Below are positions 7,919-16,974 of a stretch of DNA of 64,000 bases, piece after piece. The notes below the pieces were generated by a model that had not been told where the DNA came from, ran no database searches, and worked only from the letters and a program-made list of their open reading frames with translations. Within the stretch, counting starts at the first letter, position 1; each line of letters begins with the position of its first letter. Source of the stretch: Thiosocius teredinicola (lineage in GTDB: Bacteria > Pseudomonadota > Gammaproteobacteria > Chromatiales > Chromatiaceae); the NCBI RefSeq assembly GCF_002009425.1, contig NZ_CP019936.1, forward strand, positions 1,101,001-1,165,000. The letters are read 5' to 3'. The position numbers and the translations under genes were made by a program.

Positions 7919-8521
7919 TCAACCGACGCGGTTCAGCACCCTGCGCCGGAAGCGCACCCCAAGCCGTTCACAGCGTTGTTCGCACGCAGCGATGTCGACG
8001 CCATCGAGCCCGTCGATTGCCGTGGCGGTGACATCGTTGATATACCGCGGCGCCAAGGCTGTGAAATCGAGTACGTCCTGATAAGAGCCCTTCAGCTGCG
8101 GCCGACAATGACGGTCGTATACCGTTTCGTTTTGTGCATTCAGGGAGATCGACAGTGCGTCGATGTACCGGCTCAGTTCGGGCAGCACGTTGCGCTTGTG
8201 CACGCGGTTGGCGAGACCGTCGGTGTTGACGCGCACCCGGCCACCGCGCGATTTGATATATCGCGCCGTTTCCAAAAGTATTTTTAAGCGCAACGTGGGT
8301 TCGCCGAAGCCGCAGAACACCACCTGCTCGTAGCGGCAGGGGTCGTCGATCGATGCGATGATCTCGTCGAGGTTGGGCCGATGGTCGAGCGCAAGATCAT
8401 AGTCGTGCACCTGGTGTGAGCCATTGAACTTCGGGCAGAAGGCGCAGCGCAGTGTGCAGCGGTCGGTGATATTGAGATACAGGCTGTCGCCGATCGTGTA
8501 GCTAAGAGTTTGTTCGGTCAT
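7919..8521 (-). CDS. Radical SAM protein of the TatD-associated type
   Basis: 200-residue radical SAM enzyme. The SAM/4Fe-4S motif is Cys22-x3-Cys26-x2-Cys29 (CTLRCAFC). The GFGEPTLR motif corresponds to the GGEP SAM-binding element, and VNTDGLAN and LSISLNA match later core strands. The short length and motif wording fit the family of small radical SAM proteins usually encoded next to or fused with TatD nuclease; no tatD is adjacent here. The substrate of the family is unknown to me. It lies downstream of the cytochrome c gene on the same strand, separated by a perfect hairpin. Confidence 0.82.
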   Translation of the reverse strand: MTEQTLSYTIGDSLYLNITDRCTLRCAFCPKFNGSHQVHDYDLALDHRPNLDEIIASIDDPCRYEQVVFCGFGEPTLRLKILLETARYIKSRGGRVRVNTDGLANRVHKRNVLPELSRYIDALSISLNAQNETVYDRHCRPQLKGSYQDVLDFTALAPRYINDVTATAIDGLDGVDIAACEQRCERLGVRFRRRVLNRVG

Positions 8522-8630
8522 TGCGCGGGTACAGCAGCGATCTCTGCAATGTAACCGTTTCGTCGCGGCATCGCTTGATGGCGATCAACCAGCATGCCGG
8601 GCGAGGGTGCGAAAAGGCGGGGCAGGAGCC

Positions 8631-8658
8631 AGCCGTCGGCGTTGAACCGCCGACGGCT
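8631..8658. terminator. Perfect 11-bp hairpin downstream of the cytochrome c gene
   Basis: AGCCGTCGGCG (8631-8641), loop TTGAAC, then CGCCGACGGCT (8648-8658) form an uninterrupted 11-base stem. It lies 10 bases past the cytochrome c stop on the minus strand. No T-run follows on either side, so it may act as an mRNA-stabilising 3' structure or weak terminator rather than a classic intrinsic terminator. Confidence 0.5.
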
Positions 8659-8668
8659 GAAACCTTGA

Positions 8669-8986
8669 TCAGAGGGTGGCCAGCCAGTTGGCGATGGCTT
8701 CGATTTCCTCATCGCTGACGGCCGCCATGATGCCTTTCATCGCGGCGGTCTGGCCGTTGTTGCGCGCGCCGCTCTTGATGTCTTTCATCTGCTGGATCAG
8801 GTAAGCCGCATTCTGGCCGCCGATCTTCGGATACATCGGGGTAATCGGGGCATCACCGTTTGCGCCGTGGCACGACATGCAGGTCTTGCTCTGGTAAAGC
8901 TGTGCACCATCCGCCATTGCGCTGCCGGCGCCGAACACCATACCTACTGCCACTACGGCGCCGAAAAGCGATTTTTTATTCATCAT
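8669..8986 (-). CDS. Small periplasmic class I cytochrome c
   Basis: About 105 residues: a signal peptide ending near SAMA (residues 1-25), then a monohaem cytochrome c with CMSCH at 36-40. GDAPITPMYPKIGGQ resembles the cytochrome c4/c5-type loop, and C-terminal methionines near MKGIM provide the likely distal ligand. ATG 8986 (or the adjacent ATG 8983) is preferred over 9001 because GGAG at 8999-8996 then serves as ribosome binding site. It is a single-haem periplasmic carrier, transcribed divergently from nap. It could hand electrons to a terminal oxidase or to Nap; the partner is not shown by the sequence. Confidence 0.88.
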   Translation of the reverse strand: MMNKKSLFGAVVAVGMVFGAGSAMADGAQLYQSKTCMSCHGANGDAPITPMYPKIGGQNAAYLIQQMKDIKSGARNNGQTAAMKGIMAAVSDEEIEAIANWLATL

Positions 8987-9561
8987 TCGAGATTTCTCCA
9001 TAAGGATCGGTTTTTGTCGACTTAGATAAAGGGGCGCAGCCCCGTGGGTATCCTGATACCAATTTACGACTGATTGTTTGATCGTCTTCGCACGGTAAGG
9101 GTTCCCGGCAAGGTGGACATGAGTCCGCCAAGTCGTCCCCAGTCAGCCTTATTAGCGCTTAACTATGCAGTAAACGTCCTTGAGCGGCAAACCATCTCAG
9201 CGGGAACCGCGCACCCGGCAATGCCCGCCACAATCGGGTCGGTCGAAAATGGCCGGTTTTTGACGTTTTTGCCTCGTGAAACGGTCGTGTGCCGGCCTTG
9301 GACGGCGCATGCTGAGGGGGCCGGGCGTCGAGACAACGCCGTGCAGCAGCGCCGCGCCGGCCTCGACACGCCTTGGCGGTTGTAGCCGCCGGGCTAGTCC
9401 CGAAAATACGCCGACTTTCGGCAACTTTGGGAAGCGCCTGCGCATATTCTCATTTCAGCAGACGATGATGCCGTACGTGCTGAATAGTCGTTCCTGCCAT
9501 CACCATCAGAGGCTTGCTGTCGGCCCTGATCGCCATGATCGCCGCCAAAAAAGCTGACCAA

Positions 9562-9575
9562 TTGACGTTGGTCAA
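9562..9575. promoter_or_regulatory. FNR/DNR-like box, distal, upstream of napF
   Basis: TTGAC-GTTG-GTCAA is a perfect inverted repeat in the Crp/FNR format (half-site TTGAY, four-base spacer). Its centre lies 31 bases upstream of a second similar box, about three helical turns, so bound dimers would sit on the same face of the DNA. Oxygen- or nitric-oxide-responsive control of nap is the likely purpose. Confidence 0.65.
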
Positions 9576-9592
9576 CTGCCAAGAGTCTGGTC

Positions 9593-9606
9593 TTGAGCGA
9601 GATCAA
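9593..9606. promoter_or_regulatory. FNR-like box, proximal, upstream of napF
   Basis: TTGAG-CGAG-ATCAA differs from the FNR consensus TTGAT-N4-ATCAA at one position of the left half-site. If it acts as a class II site centred near -41.5, transcription would start near 9641 with a weak TAGCCT -10 at 9629-9634, giving a leader of about 35 bases before napF. The start site is inferred, not seen. Confidence 0.6.
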
Positions 9607-9675
9607 GTTTCTGCGCCTGCGCTGGTTCTAGCCTTCACTCATTGCCACCGGCCCAGACTTTTTGCCATCACCTTC

Positions 9676-10161
9676 ATGACAGCAATCGACACTTCCCGTC
9701 GAGCGTTCTTGCGCGGCGAAGCCCGGATTGCCGACGCCGGTACCCGCATGCCGTTTGCCGTTGCAGCGTTTGCCGACCAATGCCGTCGTTGCGACGACTG
9801 CATCAAGGTGTGTGAAGAAGGCATCCTCGTTCAGGGCGATGGTGGTTTTCCCAGCGTCGACTTTGCACGTGGCGGCTGTACGTTTTGCGGTGACTGCGCT
9901 CGGGCTTGTACCCATCAGGCGCTCGACCCCGCCGTAGCGCCGGCGTGGTCGCTGATCGCTGTGGTCGCCGAAGACTGCGTGGCCCGCAACGGGGTTACCT
10001 GCCGGTCTTGCGGCGAGGTTTGCGAGGCAAGGGCCGTTCGCTTTGCCTTGCGGGTGGGTGGTCCGGCGGTGCCGGCCATCGATGCCGCCCAATGTACCGG
10101 CTGCGGATTTTGCGTGGCTGTATGTCCAACACAATCTATTCAGATGAGGGAAGCGGCGTGA
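9676..10161 (+). CDS. napF: NapF, cytoplasmic 4Fe-4S accessory protein for nitrate reductase
   Basis: 161 residues. The N-terminus MTAIDTSRRAFLRG matches NapF proteins, which keep a twin-Arg-like motif but act in the cytoplasm on NapA iron-sulfur maturation. Cys motifs for several 4Fe-4S clusters follow: CRRCDDCIKVC, CTFCGDCARAC, and CTGCGFCVAVC, with CRSCGEVC between. ATG 9676 is chosen by this conserved N-terminus; the open frame upstream to 9514 overlaps the FNR boxes and is not expected to be translated. The stop overlaps the napD start by four bases (GTGA). Confidence 0.92.
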   Translation: MTAIDTSRRAFLRGEARIADAGTRMPFAVAAFADQCRRCDDCIKVCEEGILVQGDGGFPSVDFARGGCTFCGDCARACTHQALDPAVAPAWSLIAVVAEDCVARNGVTCRSCGEVCEARAVRFALRVGGPAVPAIDAAQCTGCGFCVAVCPTQSIQMREAA

Positions 10162-10421
10162 GTGAGTACCACGTGTGTGGCGTGTTGTTGATGTCGCGGC
10201 CGGAACAGGTGGCCGTGATCGCGCGGGCCCTGGATGAGATGCCGGGCGTTGAACTGCATGCCAACGACGGCGGGCGCATGGTCGTGACGGTGGAAGGGGC
10301 CCGTTACAGCGATTGTGCCGACACCATGACGGCATTGGCCACGCTCGATGGCGTTGCTTCTTCCTCTCTCGTTTATCACCAGATCGATACCGAAGACACT
10401 TCGGAGGAGTCCGAACAATGA
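10158..10421 (+). CDS. napD: NapD, Tat-signal-binding chaperone of NapA
   Basis: 87 residues with GTG start overlapping the napF stop. The [10 protein letters not shown] start and the [19 protein letters not shown] segment match the ferredoxin-fold NapD family, which binds the NapA twin-arginine signal and holds back export until the molybdenum cofactor is inserted. The start is set by the GTGA overlap and by homologous length. Its stop overlaps the napA ATG (ATGA), so D and A are translationally coupled, fitting their chaperone-client relationship. Confidence 0.9.
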   Translation: MSEYHVCGVLLMSRPEQVAVIARALDEMPGVELHANDGGRMVVTVEGARYSDCADTMTALATLDGVASSSLVYHQIDTEDTSEESEQ

Positions 10422-12958
10422 AACAGACACGCCGCGACTTCATCAAGACCAATGCGATCGCAGCCACCGCGGCCGCGGCAGGCATCACCATTCCGGGTGT
10501 TTCAGCCGTTGCGGCCCCGGCGGACAGTACGATTCGCTGGGACAAAGCTGCATGTCGTTTCTGCGGCACCGGCTGTTCGGTACTGGTTGGTACAAAGGAA
10601 GGCCGCGTGGTGGCCACGCAGGGTGACCCGGATGCGCCGGTCAATCGTGGCCTCAACTGTATCAAGGGCTACTTCCTGTCGAAGATCATGTACGGCAAGG
10701 ATCGCCTGACCCAGCCCTTGCTGCGCAAGCGCAACGGCGTATATGACAAAGAAGGCGATTTTGAACCCGTCTCGTGGGACGAAGCGTTCAACACCATGGC
10801 CGACAAATGGAAAACGGCGATCAAGAACGATCTGGCCGCGAACCAAGGAAAGCCGCCCGAAGAACTCGTTTCGAGCGTGGGCATGTTCGGCTCTGGTCAA
10901 TGGACGGTCTGGGAAGGCTATGCGGCGTCCAAGCTGTACAAGGCCGGCTTCCGCTCAAACAACATCGATCCCAACGCCCGCCACTGCATGGCGTCGGCCG
11001 TCGGCGCGTTCATTCGCGCATTCGGCGCCGATGAGCCGATGGGCTGCTACGACGATCTCGAACATGCCGACGCGTTCGTGCTGTGGGGATCGAACATGGC
11101 CGAGATGCACCCGATTCTGTGGTCGCGCCTGACCGATACGCGCCTGACCAAGCCGGGGTGCGAAGTGCACGTGCTGTCGACGTTCGAGCACCGCAGTTTC
11201 GAGCTTGCCGACAACGGCATGATCTTCAAGCCTCAGACCGACCTGGCGATCCTCAACTACATCGCCAACTACATCGTGCAGAACGATGCGGTTAACTGGG
11301 ACTTCGTCAATCAACACGTCAACTTCACCAAAACGCCGACCGACATCGGTTATGGCCTGCGCCCCAACGATCCACGCGAGCAGGCGGCGAAGAACGCCGG
11401 CAAAGGCAAACTCGCCAAGATCGATTTCGAGGAATATAAGAAAACCCTCGAGCCCTACACGCTGGAGTACGTATCCGAGCTTTCCGGTGTGCCGGCGGAT
11501 CGACTCGAGGCGCTGGCCAAGATCTACGCCGATCCGAACAAGAAGGTCGTGTCGTATTGGACCATGGGCTTCAACCAGCACGTACGCGGCGTTTGGGTGA
11601 ACGGTCTCTGCTACAACGTGCACCTGCTGACCGGCAAGATCTCCGAGCCCGGCAACGGTCCGTTCTCGTTGACCGGTCAACCCTCGGCATGCGGTACCGC
11701 TCGCGAGGTGGGTACCTTCGCGCATCGCCTGCCGGCTGATCTTGTCGTCAAGAAAAAGCCGCACCGCGACTTCGCTGAAAAGGTCTGGCGACTGCCGGAA
11801 GGCACCCTGCCGGGTAAGGTCGGCTATCACGCGGTATTGCAGAGCCGTATGCTCAAAGACGGCAAACTGAACTGCTACTGGGTTCAGTGCAACAACAACA
11901 TGCAGGCCGGTCCGAACATCAATGACGAGATCTATCCGGGCTGGCGCAATCCGAAGAACTTCGTGGTGGTTTCCGACCCGTACCCGACGGTGTCCGCTAC
12001 TGCTGCCGACCTGATCCTGCCGACGGCGATGTGGGCCGAGAAGGAAGGCGCCTACGGCAACGCCGAGCGCCGCACGCAGTTCTGGCGCCAGCAGGTCAAA
12101 GCGCCGGGCGAGTCTCGCTCCGACGTATGGCAGGTGGTCGAGTTCTCGAAATACTTCAAGGCCGAAGACGTGTGGCCCGACGACCTGTTGGCAAAGATGC
12201 CCGAGTACCGTGGCAAGACCCTGTTCGACATCCTGTATGCCAACGGCCAGGTCGACAAGTTCCCGAAAGAAACTGTCACCGACGATCGCGGCAACGCCTA
12301 CGACAACGATGAGATGGAACACTTCGGTTTCTATCTGCAGAAGGGGCTGTTCGAGGAATACCGCATCTTCGGCACCGAAGGGCCGAAGAAAGGTCACGAC
12401 CTTGGCGAATTCGCGGCCTATCACAAGTCGCGCGGGCTGCGCTGGCCGGTGGTCAACGGCAAAGAGACCCTGTGGCGCTATCGCGAGGGCTACGACCCGT
12501 TTGTCGAAAAGGGCAAGGGCATCCAGTTCTACGGCAATGCCGATGGTCGCGCCAATATCATCACCGCGCCCTACGAGCCGCCGGCCGAGGCGCCGGATGC
12601 AGAATACGATCTGTGGCTGACCACCGGCCGCGTGCTAGAGCACTGGCATTCCGGTTCGATGACGCGTCGCGTTCCGGAGTTGTATCGCGCCGTGCCGGAT
12701 GCCGTGGTCTACATGCACCCCAAGGATGCTGAAAAGCGCGGCTTGAAGCGCGGCATGTCGGCCAAGATCACCAGTCGTCGCGGCGACATTGTGTGCCGTG
12801 TCGAAACGCGTGGACGCAACAAGCCGCCGGAAGGCCTGGTGTTCGTTCCCTGGTTCGATGCCAGCCGCCTGGTCAACAAGCTCACGCTCGATGCCACCGA
12901 TCCGCTGTCGAAGGAGACCGACTTCAAAAAGAACGCGGTCAAGGTCGAGGTCGCATAG
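10418..12958 (+). CDS. napA: NapA, periplasmic nitrate reductase catalytic subunit
   Basis: 846-residue molybdopterin oxidoreductase that reduces nitrate to nitrite in the periplasm. The Tat signal is at residues 5-6 onwards (TRRDFIKT). Cys46, Cys49, Cys53 and Cys81 bind the 4Fe-4S cluster. The conserved Cys in ARHCMASAV (about residue 190) is the expected molybdenum ligand. [19 protein letters not shown] and the C-terminal VFVPWFD region are typical of NapA. ATG 10418 overlaps napD; an upstream in-frame extension to 10313 lies within napD and is rejected. Length and motifs are intact. Confidence 0.97.
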   Translation: MKQTRRDFIKTNAIAATAAAAGITIPGVSAVAAPADSTIRWDKAACRFCGTGCSVLVGTKEGRVVATQGDPDAPVNRGLNCIKGYFLSKIMYGKDRLTQPLLRKRNGVYDKEGDFEPVSWDEAFNTMADKWKTAIKNDLAANQGKPPEELVSSVGMFGSGQWTVWEGYAASKLYKAGFRSNNIDPNARHCMASAVGAFIRAFGADEPMGCYDDLEHADAFVLWGSNMAEMHPILWSRLTDTRLTKPGCEVHVLSTFEHRSFELADNGMIFKPQTDLAILNYIANYIVQNDAVNWDFVNQHVNFTKTPTDIGYGLRPNDPREQAAKNAGKGKLAKIDFEEYKKTLEPYTLEYVSELSGVPADRLEALAKIYADPNKKVVSYWTMGFNQHVRGVWVNGLCYNVHLLTGKISEPGNGPFSLTGQPSACGTAREVGTFAHRLPADLVVKKKPHRDFAEKVWRLPEGTLPGKVGYHAVLQSRMLKDGKLNCYWVQCNNNMQAGPNINDEIYPGWRNPKNFVVVSDPYPTVSATAADLILPTAMWAEKEGAYGNAERRTQFWRQQVKAPGESRSDVWQVVEFSKYFKAEDVWPDDLLAKMPEYRGKTLFDILYANGQVDKFPKETVTDDRGNAYDNDEMEHFGFYLQKGLFEEYRIFGTEGPKKGHDLGEFAAYHKSRGLRWPVVNGKETLWRYREGYDPFVEKGKGIQFYGNADGRANIITAPYEPPAEAPDAEYDLWLTTGRVLEHWHSGSMTRRVPELYRAVPDAVVYMHPKDAEKRGLKRGMSAKITSRRGDIVCRVETRGRNKPPEGLVFVPWFDASRLVNKLTLDATDPLSKETDFKKNAVKVEVA

Positions 12959-12996
12959 CGGTACCGGGCGTATCCAGGCAGTCAGCGAGATAGGCA

Positions 12997-13869
12997 ATGG
13001 CAAAGGGTAAAGACCAGCACGGCAAGGTCGATCCGGCGCGGCGTCGGTTTCTGACCGATACGCTGCGCACCGCGGTCGGTGTCGGCCTGGTGGCGATGAC
13101 GCTTGGCGTCTATCAGCGCCAGGCGCGCGCCTTGCCGGCTACTGCGATCCGTCCGCCCGGCGCCGGTGATGAGCAGGCGTTTCAGGCTGCCTGCGTGCGC
13201 TGTGGTCTGTGCGTTCGTGATTGTCCGTACGACACCCTGAAACTGGCGCAACTCGGCGATGAGGTTGCCCTGGGCACACCCTATTTCCATGCTCGCGACA
13301 TTCCGTGCGAGATGTGCGACGACATACCGTGCGTGAAGGCCTGCCCGACGGGTGCGCTCGATCCCGCTCTCACCGAGATCAATGCAGCCCGCATGGGACT
13401 GGCTGTTGTGGTCGATCAGGAGGCCTGCATTGCGTTTCAGGGTTTGCGCTGCGAGGTGTGCTTCAACGTGTGCCCGGTGCGCGGCAAGGCGATTACGTTG
13501 AACTACCAACACAACGACCGCAGCGGCAAACATGCCTTGTTTATTCCGGTGGTGCATTCGAAAGATTGCACCGGCTGCGGCAAGTGCGAGAAGTCGTGCA
13601 TTCTCGAAGAGGCGGCGATCAAGGTGTTTCCGCTGGCGCTGGCCAAAGGCATGCTGGGCAAGCACTACCGTCTTGGCTGGGAGCAGAAGGCCGATGCCGG
13701 CAAGGCGCTGGTGACGCCGGACGCCCCGCACCAATACAACCTGCCTGAAGGTATGCGATACGAACACGGTGGCAAAGGCCTGGTGCCAGAGCAGCAGCCG
13801 GGCCAGCAGGGCGTGCCACCGTTCTCAGATAACCCGCTCGATACCCTCAATCGCAAAGGAGGGTTGTGA
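12997..13869 (+). CDS. napG: NapG, Tat-exported ferredoxin-type protein
   Basis: 290-residue periplasmic iron-sulfur protein with a twin-arginine signal (RRRFLTD, residues 15-21) and an Ala/Val-rich h-region. Cys motifs for four 4Fe-4S clusters: [24 protein letters not shown], the spread [16 protein letters not shown], and [11 protein letters not shown]. With NapH it forms a quinol dehydrogenase-like route of electrons to NapA. The stop overlaps the napH start region, preceded by AAAGGAGGG, so G and H are probably translated together. Confidence 0.94.
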   Translation: MAKGKDQHGKVDPARRRFLTDTLRTAVGVGLVAMTLGVYQRQARALPATAIRPPGAGDEQAFQAACVRCGLCVRDCPYDTLKLAQLGDEVALGTPYFHARDIPCEMCDDIPCVKACPTGALDPALTEINAARMGLAVVVDQEACIAFQGLRCEVCFNVCPVRGKAITLNYQHNDRSGKHALFIPVVHSKDCTGCGKCEKSCILEEAAIKVFPLALAKGMLGKHYRLGWEQKADAGKALVTPDAPHQYNLPEGMRYEHGGKGLVPEQQPGQQGVPPFSDNPLDTLNRKGGL

Positions 13870-14816
13870 TGAAACCCGGCGAGCGTCCTGGGCAAGAGGC
13901 GATTGCCAGCAAGGGGTGGATCGGTGCGCACCGTTATCTGATCCTGCGGCGTTTGAGCCAGCTCGGCATCCTGGCGCTCTTTATGGCCGGCCCCTGGCTC
14001 GGCTACTGGATCGTGAAAGGCAATCTGGCATCCAGTCTCACCCTGGATACACTGCCGCTGACCGATCCGTTGGTCGCATTGCAGATGCTGTTCGCCGGAC
14101 ATTTGCCGGAAGCCGCCGCGTTGACCGGGGTGTTCATCGTGCTGGTGTTTTATCTATTGGTCGGCGGGCGCGTCTATTGCAGTTGGGTTTGCCCGATCAA
14201 TATCGTGACCGATACCGCCGAATGGCTGCGCATGCGTTTGAATATCAAGAGCGGTGCGCAGCTCTCAGAGAAGGCAAGGTACTGGTTGCTGGGTGCGATT
14301 CTCGTCGTTTCCGCGATCAGCGGCAGCATCGCCTGGGAGTTGATCAATCCCGTGTCGATGGTCTACCGCGGACTGATCTTCGGCATGGGTTTGGCTTGGG
14401 GCGTGGTCGCGGCCGTGTTCCTGCTCGACCTGTTCGTCGGCCGGCGTGCCTGGTGTGGCCATTTGTGCCCGGTTGGGGCGTTTTATGGCCTGCTCGGCGA
14501 GGGCGCTGTGCTGCGCGTGGCCGCCGTGAAGCGTGAGGAATGTGACGACTGCATGGATTGCTTTGCGGTGTGTCCGGAGCACCAGGTGATCAAGCCGGCA
14601 TTGAAAGGGGCGGACAAAGGCCTCGGTCCGATCATAGCTTCGGGGCACTGCACGAACTGCGGGCGCTGCATCGATGTGTGTACCCGTGACGTATTTACCT
14701 TTACCACGCGTTTTTCACATCCGGCTACGGTTCCGGCAGCCGTGAATAACGAGCGCGATGCGCCGCGGCGTTCGCAACCTGAGATAACGAAAGCCGAAAG
14801 ACAATCGGCAGGATGA
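13869..14816 (+). CDS. napH: NapH, membrane iron-sulfur quinol dehydrogenase subunit
   Basis: About 315 residues with four membrane segments, the two membrane Cys motifs CSWVCP and CGHLCP, and a C-terminal cytoplasmic ferredoxin domain (CDDCMDCFAVC and CTNCGRCIDVC). NapH with NapG passes quinol electrons to the periplasm. ATG 13869 overlaps the napG stop by one base (TGATG) behind a strong GGAGGG; GTG 13866 is one codon earlier and equally possible. The short C-terminal tail after the second cluster is polar and rich in Arg and Asn. Confidence 0.93.
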   Translation: MKPGERPGQEAIASKGWIGAHRYLILRRLSQLGILALFMAGPWLGYWIVKGNLASSLTLDTLPLTDPLVALQMLFAGHLPEAAALTGVFIVLVFYLLVGGRVYCSWVCPINIVTDTAEWLRMRLNIKSGAQLSEKARYWLLGAILVVSAISGSIAWELINPVSMVYRGLIFGMGLAWGVVAAVFLLDLFVGRRAWCGHLCPVGAFYGLLGEGAVLRVAAVKREECDDCMDCFAVCPEHQVIKPALKGADKGLGPIIASGHCTNCGRCIDVCTRDVFTFTTRFSHPATVPAAVNNERDAPRRSQPEITKAERQSAG

Positions 14817-14860
14817 AGAAAGATGACTATCGATCAATACAGCAAGTTAGGTGGCTCGCT

Positions 14861-15310
14861 ATGAAGAACCCGCTATCACTATTTTACCTGTTGGTTGTTG
14901 CCTTGTTGTTCGCTTCGAGTGCCGGCGCCGAGGTGAAGTCGCTGCGCGGCGATGCGGCCGTTGATTCCAACGCAGACACCCAGGCGGCTGAACTCAAAAC
15001 CTATTACAAGGATCATCAGCCATTGCAGCGCGATTACCTGCAACAACCGCCGCTGATCCCACACCAGATCGACGGATACATCATCAACGTCAAGCACAAC
15101 AAGTGTTTGAGTTGCCATAGCTGGAAGAACTACCGCGAGCACAACGCAACCAAGATCAGCCAGACGCACTTCGAAAGTCGCGATGGCGCCGTGTTGTCCA
15201 ACGTCTCGGCTCGGCGCTATTTCTGTACCCAGTGTCACGTTCCGCAGGTCGATGCCAAGCCGCTGGTCGAGAATACCTTCCAGCCGGTCGACACCATGCG
15301 AATGAACTGA
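14861..15310 (+). CDS. napB: NapB, diheme cytochrome c subunit of nitrate reductase
   Basis: Periplasmic small subunit that passes electrons from NapC to NapA. Two haem sites are present: CLSCH and CTQCH, with the HQIDGY and [14 protein letters not shown] context typical of NapB. The signal peptide begins [17 protein letters not shown] and ends near SAGA. ATG 14861 has TTAGGTGG upstream at good spacing and places the signal peptide at the N-terminus. ATG 14813, which overlaps the napH stop by four bases, would add 16 polar residues and cannot be excluded, since other junctions in this operon overlap in the same way. Confidence 0.92.
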   Translation: MKNPLSLFYLLVVALLFASSAGAEVKSLRGDAAVDSNADTQAAELKTYYKDHQPLQRDYLQQPPLIPHQIDGYIINVKHNKCLSCHSWKNYREHNATKISQTHFESRDGAVLSNVSARRYFCTQCHVPQVDAKPLVENTFQPVDTMRMN

Positions 15311-15332
15311 GCGGTACTGCGGGGAGTTAGGA

Positions 15333-15905
15333 ATGACCTATAAACAAAAGGCCGGTGGTTTTGCGCTCGGCGCATTGCTGATCGCCTTCATCGTCGGCAT
15401 CCTGTTCTGGGGTGGTTTCAACTGGGCGATGGAGATGACCAATACGGAAGAGTTCTGTATCTCGTGTCATGAGATGCGCGACAACGTGTACGAGGAATAC
15501 GTCCAGACCGTCCACTACAACAACCGGACCGGCGTTCGGGCGACGTGCCCCGATTGTCACGTGCCGAAAGAGTGGATATACAAAGTTAAGCGCAAGATCC
15601 AGGCGACCAACGAGCTGTACCACAAGGCGCTCGGCTCGATCGATACGCGCGAGAAATTCGAAGCGAAGCGACTGGAGTTGGCCCGCCACGTGTGGGACGC
15701 AATGAAAGAGACCGACTCGCGCGAATGCCGCAACTGCCATGAGTTCAATTCAATGGACTATGTGAAGCAGGGGCGTCGCGGACGCAAGGAACACCAGGAA
15801 GGATTCGCCGAGGGCAAGACCTGCATCGACTGCCATAAAGGCATTGCGCACGAACTGCCCGACATGTATGAAGAAGACAGCAGCGCCGTGTTGAACCGGC
15901 ACTGA
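15333..15905 (+). CDS. napC: NapC, membrane-anchored tetraheme quinol dehydrogenase
   Basis: 190-residue NapC/NirT-family cytochrome. One N-terminal transmembrane helix (about residues 8-30) anchors it. Four CXXCH haem sites are at 42-46 (CISCH, followed by EM), 72-76, 132-136 and 164-168. It oxidises quinol and reduces NapB. GGGGAG precedes ATG 15333. It is the last gene of napFDAGHBC; a strong hairpin lies 12 bases after the stop. Having both NapC and NapGH gives two quinol routes, as in enterobacterial nap systems. Confidence 0.95.
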   Translation: MTYKQKAGGFALGALLIAFIVGILFWGGFNWAMEMTNTEEFCISCHEMRDNVYEEYVQTVHYNNRTGVRATCPDCHVPKEWIYKVKRKIQATNELYHKALGSIDTREKFEAKRLELARHVWDAMKETDSRECRNCHEFNSMDYVKQGRRGRKEHQEGFAEGKTCIDCHKGIAHELPDMYEEDSSAVLNRH

Positions 15906-15917
15906 TCACCTGCACCG

Positions 15918-15946
15918 GGTCACCCGCCGGCAATTGGCGGGTGACC
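15918..15946. terminator. Strong hairpin after napC
   Basis: GGTCACCCGCC (15918-15928) pairs perfectly with GGCGGGTGACC (15936-15946) around a 7-base loop. It lies between napC on the plus strand and a gene ending on the minus strand at 15968, so it could serve both. The T-content after it is low (GTTATCC), so termination efficiency is uncertain. Confidence 0.6.
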
Positions 15947-15967
15947 GTTATCCCCAGCTTTCGATCT

Positions 15968-16435
15968 TCAACGCTTGCGCCTGGAACGTTTGCGTACCTG
16001 GTAGGCCGCTACGTCGCGCATGATCTCTGAAAAGGGGGCGGCTTCGAGTTGACCAAACCTCGCCTCTGCGCGCGCCAGGGCATCGTTGATGTCTTTGATT
16101 TCGCGCTCACTCGGTTCCTGCGCGCTCTCGCCGGCCAGCACACGTAGCAGGCCGCGCATGCCCCCGACCTGCAGGCGAATCGCCTTGCCATGCGGCAGCA
16201 AGCGGCGTTCTTCTTCGGTACGCAATGCGAAGCGTGCCTGTTCGCGCAGCAGCTCCAGCCACTTCAGGCAGCGCGCCTGGCCAGCCTCGTTGTTGCAGTG
16301 AACGCCTTCGCGCTCGGCGATACAGAAACGTTCGGCTTCGCTGCAGTTGCACTGGTTGGTGAGCACGCCTTTCTCGAAGGCGCAGTAGATCTCGTTGACT
16401 TCACGGTAGGTTTCGCGGAAGGCATCCTGGTCCAT
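15968..16435 (-). CDS. Cys-rich protein of unknown function
   Basis: 155-residue soluble protein with no signal peptide. The N-terminal 60 residues hold six cysteines (18, 29, 31, 38, 47, 56) in the pattern C-x10-CxC-x6-C-x8-C-x8-C, suited to a metal or Fe-S site. The C-terminal half is helical and charged, ending in a basic tail (RKRSRRKR). I do not recognise a named family. It is probably co-transcribed with hslR, which ends 31 bases upstream on the same strand. An RNA-binding role is possible from the basic tail, but that is only a suggestion. Confidence 0.72.
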   Translation of the reverse strand: MDQDAFRETYREVNEIYCAFEKGVLTNQCNCSEAERFCIAEREGVHCNNEAGQARCLKWLELLREQARFALRTEEERRLLPHGKAIRLQVGGMRGLLRVLAGESAQEPSEREIKDINDALARAEARFGQLEAAPFSEIMRDVAAYQVRKRSRRKR

Positions 16436-16466
16436 GGGTAATGGGAAGGCCGGGCGGTCGTGCGGC

Positions 16467-16868
16467 CTAGCGGCGGCTGTCTTCTTTGAAACGGTGGATC
16501 AAGCGGCGATCGCGCTTGTTCGGCTTGGTTGCGGTTTGCAGCGGCGTGGCCTGACGGGCGGTGCGCAGTTGCTCAAGCATCTGTTCGCGTCTTCGCTGAC
16601 TCTCATCGGTTTCGGTATAGAAGCCGCGGGCTTCCGCGGCAGGGCGACGTTGTTTGGGCAGTACGCAGACTTCGATGTCCCAGGTCAGCCCTTCTTTGTT
16701 GATCTCAAGCCGGCTGCCGACACGGATATCCTTGCCGGGTTTGGTGCGCTGGCCGTTCAGATGCACCTTGCCGCCTTCGATCGCCTCGCCGGCGAGGCCG
16801 CGGGTTTTGTAGAAGCGTGCGGCCCACAGCCATTTGTCGAGACGCATGCGTTCGGTGTTGTCAGGCAT
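16467..16868 (-). CDS. hslR: HslR, heat-shock protein 15 (S4 RNA-binding domain)
   Basis: 133-residue ribosome-associated protein. The S4 domain is at the N-terminus (MRLDKWLWAARFYKTRGLA, then GGKVHLNGQRTKPGKDI), and the basic C-terminal tail is typical of Hsp15. In Escherichia coli it binds free 50S subunits with a stalled nascent chain and helps recycle them. ATG 16868 starts the conserved MPDNTERMRLDKW region; an upstream GTG at 16883 adds five residues. Length matches the family. Confidence 0.93.
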   Translation of the reverse strand: MPDNTERMRLDKWLWAARFYKTRGLAGEAIEGGKVHLNGQRTKPGKDIRVGSRLEINKEGLTWDIEVCVLPKQRRPAAEARGFYTETDESQRRREQMLEQLRTARQATPLQTATKPNKRDRRLIHRFKEDSRR

Positions 16869-16974
16869 TGCTTGCTTCAACACGGGAGGCAGCCGGCATC
16901 GCCCGAATGACGATGTCGGCGCCTCGAATCGATCCTAGCCGGCAGGAGTACAGCATAAGCCGGGATTGCTCGGA

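Larger units (their letters stand above)
9002..9675. other. Long intergenic region between cytochrome c and napF
   Basis: About 670 bases with no convincing gene in either direction; the short frames present have no family features or ribosome binding sites. It contains two FNR-like boxes near its right end (9562-9606) and two small hairpins: GGCGG/CCGCC around 9375-9390 and CCGAAA/TTTCGG at 9400-9421. It probably holds the divergent promoters of the cytochrome gene and the nap operon. Confidence 0.6.

Noticed and set aside
9076..9513. Short open frames on both strands between the cytochrome c gene and napF
   Set aside because: None has a ribosome binding site, codon pattern or family motif, and they lie in a GC-rich region where random open frames are common. 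Treated as intergenic.
9514..9675. In-frame upstream extension of napF
   Set aside because: It would add 54 residues with no counterpart in NapF and would be translated through the two FNR-like boxes. The conserved MTAIDTSRRAFLRG start at 9676 is preferred.
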